DNA of 31,425 bases, taken from contig NW_022205207.1 in NCBI RefSeq assembly GCF_008831285.2, forward strand, positions 1 through 31,425. Reading direction: 5' to 3'. Source of the stretch: Nymphaea colorata (Eukaryota > Streptophyta > Magnoliopsida > Nymphaeales > Nymphaeaceae). The position numbers and the translations under genes are program-made. The notes below the pieces were generated by a model, which was not told where the DNA came from, did not search any database, and worked only from the letters and a program-made list of their open reading frames with translations. This document shows, piece after piece, positions 23,095 to 31,425 of this stretch (position 1 is the first letter of the stretch; each line of letters starts with the position of its first letter).

Positions 23095-23650
23095 TCTATA
23101 TGCTGATGCTTATGAATGGATCTTCGCTTATTTGGCATTATAATTATAACGAACAAAATACTATGAACAATCAAAGGTTCAAAACCTAGATGCATTTGAA
23201 ATAAATGAGCACGCACTTGAAGCCGAGACGAAGAAGATTATTTCGGGAAAAGGATTCACAATCTTTGAAATCGCATATTCCAACATTAAGTAAGGATGAT
23301 TATAGTTAGTCCAAGCAGAAAAAATTGAGTAAAGCTTGATTACGATGCATAAACGAGTAAAGTCAAAGAAAAAGCAAAAGCTTTGCGATCTATTTGCATA
23401 GAATCTCAGTTTGTTTTTTAGATTGAATAAGCAAAAATCCATCTATGAGCAACTTTTTTCCAAAAATAAAGAAAACAGATAGACAAAAAGAAAGCTAAAA
23501 AGATGCACTTCAGCTCATATGAACAGAACAAGAACTTTTTAATAAGGACCAATGCGGGAATCTTTTTCCTTGGTCAGATCTAAAAGGCCACAATCAAGCT
23601 ACTCATCAAAAAATCATAGAAAAATACTAACAATCCAATCGTAATTTTGA
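23091..23650 (+). CDS. Unrecognised small protein (frame uncertain)
   Basis: Protein-like plus-strand sequence of about 185 residues follows the ligase directly. A possible start ATG 23091 overlaps the ligase stop as ATGA. One added base at about 23098 leads into the long frame (Tyr/Ala/Glu-rich, then Lys-rich). That frame has a TGA at 23297-23299, which a 45-nt GTAAGG...AAAG stretch (23292-23336) could remove as an intron, and it continues to TGA 23648-23650. Another frame shift at about 23,500 gives an alternative C-terminus starting MHFSSYEQNKNF. No motif is recognised, and exon structure, start and end are unsure. The opposite strand gives only hydrophobic shadow frames. Confidence 0.45.
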
Positions 23651-23713
23651 TCATATGCATTTTTCTTATGTTTTATTTATCTAATCCACTTCTATTAATA
23701 TAATTAAACATAG

Positions 23714-24195
23714 ATGGGGGCCATACCAGCCATATAAATCGAACAGGTATCAACGCAGCCAGTTAAAATCTCTCAATTGACGCCCGATTCTTCAGCTTTT
23801 TTGGAGCAAGTCAAGAAAATGAAGGTAAGATAGCGTTTAATTTAGTTCCACAATAGCGCGCTGATTTAAAGAGAGCCACGGACGAAACGAGACAGGAAGT
23901 GAGCAAAGCTTTAAGCTCAGTTAAAAATAATCCTTACCTATTTCATCGAAAAAAGCCACAGACATACCAATCAAAATCAATAAACATGTTAGATTTTCTT
24001 TAGAGGAAGAAGAAAAGAGTAGTCACCGAAATCGATGACAAGAAAGCAATTCACGATTCCATAATCGTTAAGGAAACTGTTAAATATCCGTAAATCAAGC
24101 AGGCAAAGATGATCCATAATAGGCTTGATCGTAGATTTCTAAAGAGATAAAAAATAAATAGTGCATTAAGTCTTATTAATGCAAATAAAAAATGA
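23714..24195 (+). CDS. Small basic protein with one 32-nt intron
   Basis: ATG 23714 opens 37 codons to a GTAAGA donor at 23825. Removing 32 nt (to AG 23856) joins 113 further codons to TGA 24193-24195, giving 149 residues. The N-terminal part is Gln/Pro/Ser-rich. The remainder is Lys/Arg/Ile-rich and helical, with no signal peptide, membrane segment or recognised domain. Both exons are free of frame breaks. Without splicing, the first frame meets a TGA soon after the junction. A competing reading in another frame passes straight through the intron without a TGA, but its upstream part is hydrophobic and AT-driven, so I prefer the spliced model. Confidence 0.65.
23825..23856 (+). other. Probable 32-nt intron
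   Basis: GTAAGATAG...CAATAG, AT-rich, located after codon 37 of the small basic protein in phase 0. Its length is not a multiple of three, so retention would shift the frame and reach TGA in the next exon. The size is within the range of the very short introns known in several ciliates. Confidence 0.6.
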
Positions 24196-24382
24196 TTTAT
24201 ACCCAATGTTTTATTTATAATAACCAACAATATCAATACAGTTCTTGAAGACTTAGTTTACGCTGAGATGTTGTGATGTGTGAGCATGTTTCTTATCTAA
24301 AAGTTCATTTTTTCGGCATAGTTATTAGTATTTGAAAGTCTATTGTCTATCTTGATATTTAAATTGAAATTTAGTTGTCTTC

Positions 24383-25023
24383 TCAATTAATTATCTCAAT
24401 TTTGGCTTATAGATAAGTAGCTTTGCAAATTACTTATTGCTTATGTGCCTATGATGTTTTTCCTATCTTTCTTGCCAGCTTCAACAAGCTCATTTACTTA
24501 TCTGCTTTCTATTGATGATGGTTGACCTTCAAAATAGGATTTTGCTGATTTGCTCTTTGTTTTGCTCTTTTAACAAAAATTTCCATCATTGATTTGCCCA
24601 TAGTATGAAGGAAAATGGAACTCGTAAGTTGGTATAGAATGGAATCAAACTAAAAATCCAAAAAATATGTGATGTTTGCTTGTCTTTATTATGCCTTTTG
24701 ATTGTCCAAACAGATTTTAAATATTTTAGCGGACTATCCTTGCAAATGGATGTAATTGTAGATCCTTCTTCATTCGTTTAGACTACAACATGAGATACGT
24801 AGCTGATTTCCCTCAAATCATTAAAGTTAATAGTAAGTTGGGTGTAATTCTCCATTTATGATATTTTTTGCAAGATGGTGGAGTTTTTGCACCATGGAAT
24901 AAAGTTATGATATTCGTGAGTATCCTTGACGGTCGATAACATGATTTAGTGGGGTATTGAAACGATTTAATTCTTAAAATAGGTAAGCTATCTCGTGATT
25001 GACAGCAGTGACTTTCGAAGCAT
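24383..25023 (-). CDS. COQ10: COQ10-type START-domain protein (coenzyme Q binding), one frame break
   Basis: COQ10 binds coenzyme Q in the mitochondrial inner membrane and is needed for efficient respiration. ATG 25023-25021 opens a frame with a short Arg/Lys/Ser/Leu N-terminus compatible with mitochondrial import (MLRKSLLSITRQ). The START/polyketide-cyclase fold follows, with EYHNFIPWCKNSTIL, equivalent to the YxxFVPWCxxS signature of COQ10, and LKYLKSVWTI, equivalent to FxHLExxW. At the T6 run near 24,661 one extra T connects to the frame FDSILYQLTSSIFLHTMGKSM, matching the COQ10 C-terminal amphipathic helix, and on to TGA 24385-24383. About 213 residues is close to family length. The gene lies 78 bp downstream of the second hexosaminidase on the same strand. 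Confidence 0.85.
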
Positions 25024-25101
25024 GTACAGCTTGGTTGTGATGGCCTCAATTAATTATATGTGTCAACTGTAATGTAGGTGATAATGATTGAATTGATTTG
25101 A

Positions 25102-26647
25102 TCAGAAACAAATATCCATGTCCTGCTCGCAGAGACCAACAGTGACTGGCCACACCTTGAATCCCCTTTCTCTCAGCCTTTGGGTATGAGCTGTCAGCCG
25201 GGTGGCGATGTTGTTTATCTCTGAGCTGATGTCAACGTTGACGTTCCAAAGGCGTTCACCGATAACGCTGGACCTTTGGATGACTTTCTGCTCGAAGGTG
25301 TGCTTGTTGGTGAGTTCGCTCCACATGCATGACTCTCCACCGATGACGTTAACTGAAGGCACTCTTGGCTCGTAGCTGTACATCTTCCTCCAGTCCTCAT
25401 AGACTCCGTAAACGTTGCCGTAGAAGTTGCCAAAGCCGATGTCGAGATAGGTGATATCGTAGTTGGACAAAATGACTTCGTTTTTTCTTCCGACCATCCT
25501 TCCCACGTTGGTGCTTATTCCCCACCATTCGATGACGTCCTCATCTTGCATGGGAAGATCAATGTCTTCGTTTGCCCAGTAGATCACCTTTTTGGTTGGG
25601 AAATACCTCTCCAGACTTTTTTCTGCTGTTGTCTATAGTAATCGACAGTTCAGAGTAGTTGGCGATGCTGTTGGCCTTCATCCAGTCGGTGATGCTCTGC
25701 GCTGTCCCCAGCAATCCTCGACCACCTCGTCTCCTCCGAAGTGGACGTACTGGTCATCGAATGTGTCATTGACGTAGTTCATGACATCGTTGACTACTTC
25801 CCAGGTCAGGTCGAGAGTGGGATCAAACTGGCCCATATAGATTCCGTTGCATGTGAGAGTGATGTCCTTGTATTTTTCACTCCTTCCCCACGATTGGGTG
25901 TGAGCAGGAGAGTCGATCTCTGGCACCACGCGGATTCCTCTAATCCTAGCATATTCGATAACAGTCTTGATGTCAGCAACTGTGAAAATCCCACCGATAT
26001 GGCCGAACTCGCTGAGCTCAGGCACTTCTGGCACCTCCATAGGGAAGGCATCCTCGTCGATGATGTGCCAGTGAAGGACGTTCAGCTTTGAGTAAAGCAT
26101 ATGGTCAATGGCCTTCAGGATCTCAGAGACGGGCAGGAAGTGTCTTGAAGTGTCAATCATCAATCCACGCCACTTGAAAGAAGGAGCATCTTCCACCAAA
26201 ATCGGAAGGCCAGCCACTTCATGCTTTTTTGCTCATTGACTGTGAACAGCTGAGAGAAAGTTTCAAATCCTCTTAGGAAGCCAGGATAGTAGTCGGCATT
26301 CAGTTCCCAGTTTTAGTGGTTTTGAAGAGAGAGGGTGTATGTTTAATGATTAACGTCGGTGGGGACTAAAAGATCCCCATTTTTAACGTTGATGCTAAGT
26401 GCAATCTGTCCTGCTTGGCGGTCCCGAGGCATTTGAAGACCTTGTTCAGATACCATTCGATAATTGTGTTGATTTCAGCTTGTTGAGAAGCATCAATCAG
26501 ATATTGCACATTGCATGGACTTACGGTGACGGTTTCTCCATGGGGATTGGACGAAAAGGAGACTGGTTTGGGCCAAATCTTGTCTGTGGAGTCTGTAGCG
26601 GCAGTAGTTATGGCAACGATCGCCAGAACAAGGAGGAATAATCTCAT
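25102..26647 (-). CDS. Beta-hexosaminidase, GH20 (copy 2, several frame breaks)
   Basis: A paralogue of 1371-2914, about 60% similar by eye. It has a signal peptide (MRLFLLVLAIVAITTAAT), IDTSRHFLP, LNVLHWHIIDEDAFP, HFGGDEVVEDCW with the catalytic Asp-Glu, YWANEDIDLP and the same C-terminal ending before TGA 25104-25102. Five frame changes are needed relative to copy 1: near 26,397, 26,225 (A6 run), 25,711 (G4 run), about 25,640 and just before the YWANED segment. In each, one added base restores the family alignment, for example CWGTAQSITDWM. The intact protein would be about 515 residues. It uses TAA for Gln at least twice and is less GC-rich than copy 1. Decay to a pseudogene is possible, but the catalytic residues are all kept. 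Confidence 0.88.
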
Positions 26648-26876
26648 ACAATAAGTTTAAATGATAAATGTCCTTTATTTAAAGGGAATAAAACAAACTA
26701 CTTACCTAAAAGGTGAAGCCTCGTCCCATAACAGTAAGCCAAAATAATACAATTTGAGGGTAAATCAATGATAACGGTGATCTGGAATATTCTTATACTG
26801 TAAGGTTATCTTATTTTTCTCGAATTCTTTTGTTGAATTTATGGTATATTCCGGCCACGGAGATTATAATAGATAA
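26648..26876. promoter_or_regulatory. Divergent spacer, hexosaminidase 2 and dehydrogenase 1
   Basis: About 230 bp of AT-rich DNA between two start codons on opposite strands, so it holds two promoters. I see no clear motif apart from an AATATTC...GGTATATTCC stretch. No coding frame is supported. Confidence 0.4.
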
Positions 26877-27742
26877 ATGATTGCAAGCAAAAACATAGTG
26901 ATTACAGGCGGAAACATAGGTATTGGATTTTAGACAGCTAAGGGACTCTTTGCAGATGGCCACCATATCATCTTCGGCAGCAGAAACGAGCAGAGGAACA
27001 TCACAGCCACCCAAGCCATTCTGCAGTCGGCTCCTAATTCTAAGGGAAGTGTCAAATGGTTCAAGCTGGATCTCTCCAGAAGGGACTCCATAGAGGAATT
27101 CGCTAAGTTTGTTGGAAGATAGTTCGAACATATCGATATCCTGATCAACAATGCTGGGATGATCATGCACGAACGACAGGTCAACGAAATGGGAGTGGAG
27201 ATGACTATGGCTGTCAATCACTTCGGCCCTTTCTACCTACCTATCTCCTCTTCCCCAACATCAAGAAATCGAAGGAAGCACGCATCATCAACCTATCTTC
27301 TTAAGCTCATCGTCATACCTCCCTCGGAACAGCTGACGATTTGAATGGATAGGAATTTAATTCGCTTGGATACTACTCCAAATCTAAGCTGGCGAATGCC
27401 CAGTTCACCGTCGGACTGGCATAGAGGATCTCCAAATACCAACACATCAAGGTTATGTGTCTACATCCAGGGATCGTAGATTCTGATTTTGCAACAAGGA
27501 CTCCATGCTGTTCCTTTTGGGCATCTTTAAATGCCTATGCTGTTGCTGCTATATCGATACTTAGTCGGGCGCGAGGACTAGTCTATTCTTAGCAAGGGAA
27601 AACTTTGCTAATCTAAGGAGTGGAGAATTTTACGATAGTGATACAACTTTGGGATCCATGAATCCCTTAGGAAGAAACAGAGAGCATGTGGAAAACTCTG
27701 GAGAGTTAGCTAACAGTTGTTTAAGATTAATTTAATCCATGA
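26877..27742 (+). CDS. Short-chain dehydrogenase/reductase, copy 1 (frame breaks)
   Basis: NAD(P)-dependent oxidoreductase of the retinol-dehydrogenase/WWOX-like SDR branch; substrate unknown. ATG 26877 opens MIASKNIVITGGNIGIG (Rossmann TGGNxGIG), then NNAG, VNHFGPFY, a catalytic Ser at the end of IINLSS, and YYSKSK giving the Tyr-xxx-Lys pair. Frame breaks near 27,240, 27,540, 27,695 and 27,733 each fit one missing base by comparison with copy 2. The end is placed at the TGA equivalent to that of copy 2 (27740-27742). If the last break is real, translation would end a few codons later. The C-terminal region carries the cysteine cluster shared by all three copies (KCLCCCCYIDT). It is the most diverged of the tandem set and more GC-rich. 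Confidence 0.88.
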
Positions 27743-27856
27743 TCATTGATTTGCATTAGCAGCCAATAATCTTAATATATTAGCGTATAAAGTGATCAGA
27801 AAATAAAATTATATCTTCTGGTAAGGCCTCAGAATATAATTTTATTGAAGGCAATT

Positions 27857-28729
27857 ATGGATTCAAGGAAAAATATAGTGGTCACTGGTGGAAATACAGG
27901 CATTGGCTTATAGACAGCTAGAGGACTTTATGGGGATGGGCATAACATCATTTTCGGAAGCAGAGATTAGCAGAAGAATGAAGCAGCTGCTAAGTCCATT
28001 CGCTAATCCTTTCCAAGCTCAAAAGGATCAGTAAAATGGATCAAATTAGACTTGTCTAAGCGGGCCTCAGTCGATTCCTTCGCCTAGCAAGTCAAGAAAG
28101 ATTTCGACCACGTCGATATTTTGGTCAACAATGCTGGAGTCATTATTGATGATCGGCAATTAAATGAGTTGGGAGTGGAAATGACGATGGCTGTTAATCA
28201 TTTTGGTCCCTTTTATCTCACGTATCTCCTCTTCCCTAACATCAAAAAGTCTAAGGAAGCACGCATCATCAATGTATCATCGATGGCTCACACATTCTTC
28301 AAGGCTTCCACTTCATAAGACCTCGGATCGAATAATGGATATAGCTCAACAGATGCCTACTCAAAGTCAAAGCTTGCCAATGTCCAATTTACGTAAGGCC
28401 TTGCATAGAAAATTTCCAAATATCCGAACATAAAAACGATGTCCCTGCACCCAGGAGCCGTTGATTCCGACTTCCTCACAAACGCCAAATGCTGCTCTCT
28501 GTGGAAGATCATTAAGTGTTGTTGCTGTTGTTGCTTTGTTGATACTCAGACTGGAGCGAGAACAAGCCTTTACCTCGCTAGAGAATCCTTTGCTTAGTTG
28601 AGAAATGGAGATTATTACGATAGTGATACTTCACTTGGAGATGTTAATCCTCTGGGAACCAACAAAGAGCACATAGAAAAGCTATGGAAAACAAGCGAAC
28701 AGTTGTTCAAAATCGAATTTAAGCCATGA
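27857..28729 (+). CDS. Short-chain dehydrogenase/reductase, copy 2 (intact)
   Basis: An uninterrupted 290-residue frame with TAA/TAG as Gln. TGGNTGIG at 10-17 binds NAD(P). NNAG lies at 91-94, the catalytic Ser at 141/142 (NVSSMAH) and the Tyr168-xxx-Lys172 pair in YSKSK. LHPGAVDSDF follows the active site, as in retinol dehydrogenases. Residues 221-226 are six consecutive cysteines (KCCCCCCFVDT), preceded by CCSLW, in the region where RDH-type enzymes form a substrate or membrane helix. This could be a palmitoylated membrane contact. No signal peptide. The start ATG 27857 is supported by alignment with copies 1 and 3. It is the reference copy for judging the frame breaks in the others. Confidence 0.95.
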
Positions 28730-28774
28730 TCATTCATCTCTTTGCATGCCATTTAATTAAAAAATAAAGGATTG

Positions 28775-28804
28775 ATCAGAAAATTAAAAATTAAATTTTC
28801 TGAT
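28775..28804. repeat. Perfect 11-bp inverted repeat between dehydrogenases 2 and 3
   Basis: ATCAGAAAATT (28775-28785) and its exact reverse complement (28794-28804) are separated by 8 bases. A shortened form, CAGAA...TTCTG (27797-27820), occupies the same place between copies 1 and 2. The hairpin lies about 45 bp after the stop of copy 2 and 65 bp before the start of copy 3, so it may be a 3'-end or promoter element duplicated with the gene. Confidence 0.75.
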
Positions 28805-28869
28805 GGAACTTCAAAAAGGAGTTAAATTCTCTGGAGAAGGACCTCCAAGTATAATCTTTTCAAGGAACG

Positions 28870-29738
28870 ATGGAATCAAGCAAGAACATAGTATTGACTG
28901 GAGGAAATACAGGAATTGGCTTATAGACTGCAAGAGGCTTTATGGAGATGGACATAACATCATTTTCGGAAGCAGAGATTAGCAAAAAATGAAGCAGCTG
29001 CTAAGTCCATCCGTTAGTCCTTTCCCAAATCAAAAGGATCTGTAAAATGGATCAAGCTCGACCTTTCTAAGCGAGCCTCAGTCGAATCCTTTGCTTAACA
29101 GGTGAAGCGATAGTTCGACTATATTGACATTTTGGTCAACAACGCTGGAGTCATTATTGATAACAGGCAGCTCAACGAAATGGGGGTGGAAATGACGATG
29201 GCTGTCAATCACTTGGGCCCCTTTTATCTCACGTACTTCTCTTCCTAACATCAAAAAATCAAAGGAAGCACGCATCATCAACGTGTCATCGATGGCTCAT
29301 TAATTCTTTAAGACTTCGACCGCTTAGGACCTCGCATTGAATAATGGCTATGGCGCAATAGATGCTTATTCAAAGTCAAAGCTTGCGAATGTCCAATTCA
29401 CCTAAGGCTTGGCATAGAAAATCTCCAAATACCCACACATAAAAACGATGTCGTTGCACCCTGGAGCCGTTGATTCCGATTTCCTCACAAACTCCAGCTG
29501 CTGCAATTTTTGGAAACTAGCAAAGCTCCTTTGCTGCTGCTTTTTCGTTAACACCTAAACCGGAGCAAGGACGAGCCTTTACCTTGCTAGAGAACCGTTT
29601 CGTCAATTGAGAAATGGAGGCTACTATGATAGCGATACTTCGCTAGGAAATGTTAATCCGCTGGGAACCAACAAAGAACATATTGAAAGGTTATGGAAAG
29701 TAAGCGAAGAATTGTACAAAATCGAATTCAATCCATGA
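28870..29738 (+). CDS. Short-chain dehydrogenase/reductase, copy 3 (four frame breaks)
   Basis: Very close to copy 2. It keeps MESSKNIVLTGGNTGIG, NNAG, VNHLGPF, VSSMAH, YSKSK and LHPGAVDSDF, and ends IEFNP before TGA 29736-29738. The gene is 869 nt against 873 in copy 2. Alignment shows exactly four single missing bases: near 28,935 (AGAGGC), 28,988 (A6 run) and two at 29,234-29,250 (pyrimidine runs). With these the protein would also be 290 residues, so the length difference is fully explained by deletions. The cysteine cluster is partly changed (LLCCCFFVNT). Recent duplication of copy 2, including its upstream spacer, is likely. Confidence 0.9.
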
Positions 29739-29851
29739 TCTAAATTGAATTATCATCTTTAACTCAAACTATATAATCTACAGCATATTTTGCTTTATCG
29801 ATTGCTTGATTAAAAGTAAGAATTTATATTAATAATCTGACTATTAAATCT

Positions 29852-31282
29852 ATGGGTAATCTTTGCAAAATGCTTGCTTTGGTCCTTCTCTGCATCAACC
29901 ATGTAAGCACAGCATCGATCAGTGTGATTGATCCTCCTGAGCTCGCTAAGCAAGCATCTCTCCAATCAATATCAATCCACATATCCCCGATCGGTTTTCG
30001 TCCTCTTTCGGGAAGATTGTAAGGAAAGCTGATTATGGCTGATCCGTTAGGCGCCTGCAGCATGATAAAGGACGTGCATGACTTTTAATAGGATATCTTC
30101 GTCTTGGCAGACGATAGCGAATGCTTGGAATCAGTTAAAGCCAAAAATATTGCAAACTCAGGGGGGTTTGTCGGCATCATTAAGCAAAACCTGAACAACA
30201 CTCTTCATGATAAGGAGGTGAGCTTGGTCCACATCCCTATCCTTTAGCTACCTCCATCATAATTCGAAGCCTTGGCTAAAGTTGTTCAATAAAATTAGCA
30301 AGGAAACGTAACATTAAGCATCGACTTCACTTAAAACAGTCTCAATCATCAGGTCAAGTTTTAGGTATGGTTTTCCCCCACCGAGCTACCATCATACGCT
30401 TTTTTGCTTGCGATTAAGGAATTTTTGCTATAGCAGACAGATGTGGTCGACTTTGAACCTCACTATGTACTTCAATCTCAGCGGGAAACTAAAAATTATA
30501 TTGGGTGTTACTCAAGTGGTAAGTACTGTCCCACCGAAATATAGTTTGAAGGCAAGTATGAAGGCACTAATATTGTTGAAGAAACTTTGCGTCAGGTGAT
30601 CATATGGAAACTGTCCTCAACTCAATGGTGGACTTACATGGAGCATTTCTACAAGGGGTGCTTGCTTGAGTATCCCTAAATATTCCTAAACTCAACTCAA
30701 CTTTAATATTGCTCCTAAAGCTCCCTCCTCAAAAGCGGAATCGATTTAATTGCTTACCACCGATAATACAGGGATTCATTTTTAGGAAGAAGGAAAGATG
30801 TGGATGATAACACCTATCTCCTTTAAGAAAGGCAGCATTTCATCAAAGAGCAAATCACTTCACACCCTATTGGTTTGATAAATAAAAAGACAGTGAATCT
30901 TGAAGTTCAGCCGATCCAAGAAAAGATCTGCAAAACACAAGGATAGACTCAGAGCGGCCCATGCAAATCAAAACACAACTTATCATCAACTCAAATATTA
31001 ATCATAATCTCAGTTATTGTCGTCGTATTCGTTGTAGTGGCTGCATCATATAGAGCATATCTATACTTCAGCATGCGTAGAGAAATCAAAGGTTAAGTGG
31101 ACAAGACGCTTGAACAGTATTACAGATATATCTAAACATTCCAGGGAGCTGATGGAGAAATAAGTTCAAGGAAAAATAAGCCTAACAGACAAAAATCAAG
31201 AAGACTGACATAAGAGCTTGAAGAAATGGAAGATAAAGGGCAAAAGGATGTTTAATTAACTTAAGTGAAAGTAAATAAATGA
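29852..31282 (+). CDS. PA-domain type I membrane protein, vacuolar-sorting-receptor-like
   Basis: An intact 476-residue frame with many UAR glutamines, ending at TGA 31280-31282. Residues 1-20 are a signal peptide. A protease-associated (PA) domain follows: the LQGKLIMADPLGAC, IFVLADDSEC and ANSGGFVGIIKQN segments. A cysteine- and Trp-rich region (GKYCPTEIQFEGKYEG, WWTYMEHFYKGCL) matches the pattern of plant vacuolar sorting receptors, which bind cargo in the Golgi and deliver it to lytic vacuoles. A single transmembrane helix lies at about 380-402 (IIISVIVVVFVVVAASY), with a basic cytosolic tail of about 70 residues containing tyrosines (EQYYRYI) that could be sorting signals. Several Asn-x-Ser/Thr sites are present. 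Function is inferred from domain order; ligands are unknown. It is the last gene before the right telomere. Confidence 0.85.
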
Positions 31283-31337
31283 TATGTGATTATCATGTTT
31301 AAGATGAAAAAAAAAAATGTATATATTAAGAAAGAAA

Positions 31338-31425
31338 GGGGTTGGGGTTGGGTTGGGGTTGGGGTTGGGGTTGGGGTTGGGGTTGGGGTTGGGGTTGGGG
31401 TTGGGGTTGGGGTTGGGGTTGGGGT
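31338..31425. repeat. Right telomere, GGGGTT repeats
   Basis: GGGGTT repeats run to the last base, complementary to the left end and in the correct polarity. One unit is shortened to GGGTT (31350-31354). Only about 55 bp separate the stop codon of the last gene from the telomere, so there is almost no right subtelomere and the 3' UTR must be very short. Confidence 0.98.

Noticed and set aside
23503-23820. Hydrophobic read-through frame crossing into the small basic gene
   Set aside because: The membrane-like stretch comes from AT-rich spacer DNA, and the spliced model from ATG 23714 gives a more natural protein composition.
25102-26647. Hexosaminidase 2 as a pseudogene
   Set aside because: Not adopted because all catalytic motifs are intact and every break is a single-base loss, several of them in homopolymers, a pattern also seen in clearly essential genes here. 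It cannot be fully excluded.

Overview
The window is a complete, very small linear chromosome. It starts with CCCCAA repeats (1-83) and ends with the complementary GGGGTT repeats (31338-31425), with about 31.3 kb of gene-dense DNA between them. Long reading frames are continuous only if TAA and TAG are read as glutamine and TGA is the sole stop. CCCCAA/GGGGTT telomeres, UAR=Gln, very short introns and a telomere-to-telomere minichromosome together indicate a macronuclear chromosome of a ciliate, most likely of the oligohymenophorean type. The species cannot be named from this sequence.

Layout, left to right. A GC-rich left end (about 0.2-5 kb) carries a coiled-coil protein (215-1275), a secreted beta-hexosaminidase (1371-2914), an unrecognised basic protein (3021-3915) and the start of a giant HECT ubiquitin ligase. 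That ligase fills 4047-15731, about 3,900 residues, and GC content falls visibly along its 5' third. The middle is AT-rich. It holds a small minus-strand gene (15766-16210), a coiled-coil gene with a likely 8-codon first exon and two introns (16421-18863), a DP-type cell-cycle transcription factor (18834-19777, minus), a COMM-domain-like protein (20240-20733), a secreted cysteine-rich protein (20760-21482, minus), a WGR/ATP-dependent DNA ligase fusion (21552-23094), two small unrecognised genes (23091-23650 and 23714-24195) and a COQ10/START protein (24383-25023, minus). The right part has a second beta-hexosaminidase (25102-26647, minus), three tandem short-chain dehydrogenases (26877-29738) and a PA-domain type I membrane protein resembling vacuolar sorting receptors (29852-31282).

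Genes are packed with spacers of about 30-450 bp. Convergent genes nearly touch or overlap at their 3' ends. I see no single pathway. Themes are lysosomal or secretory function (two hexosaminidases, the sorting-receptor-like protein), ubiquitination and nuclear work (HECT, DP, DNA ligase), and duplicated enzymes.

Many genes carry single-base frame breaks. In most cases one added base, usually in a homopolymer, restores a family-consistent protein, and other genes nearby are perfectly intact. This looks like consensus deletion error in a long-read assembly, although programmed frameshifting or decay cannot be excluded from sequence alone. Coordinates of broken genes span all fragments.
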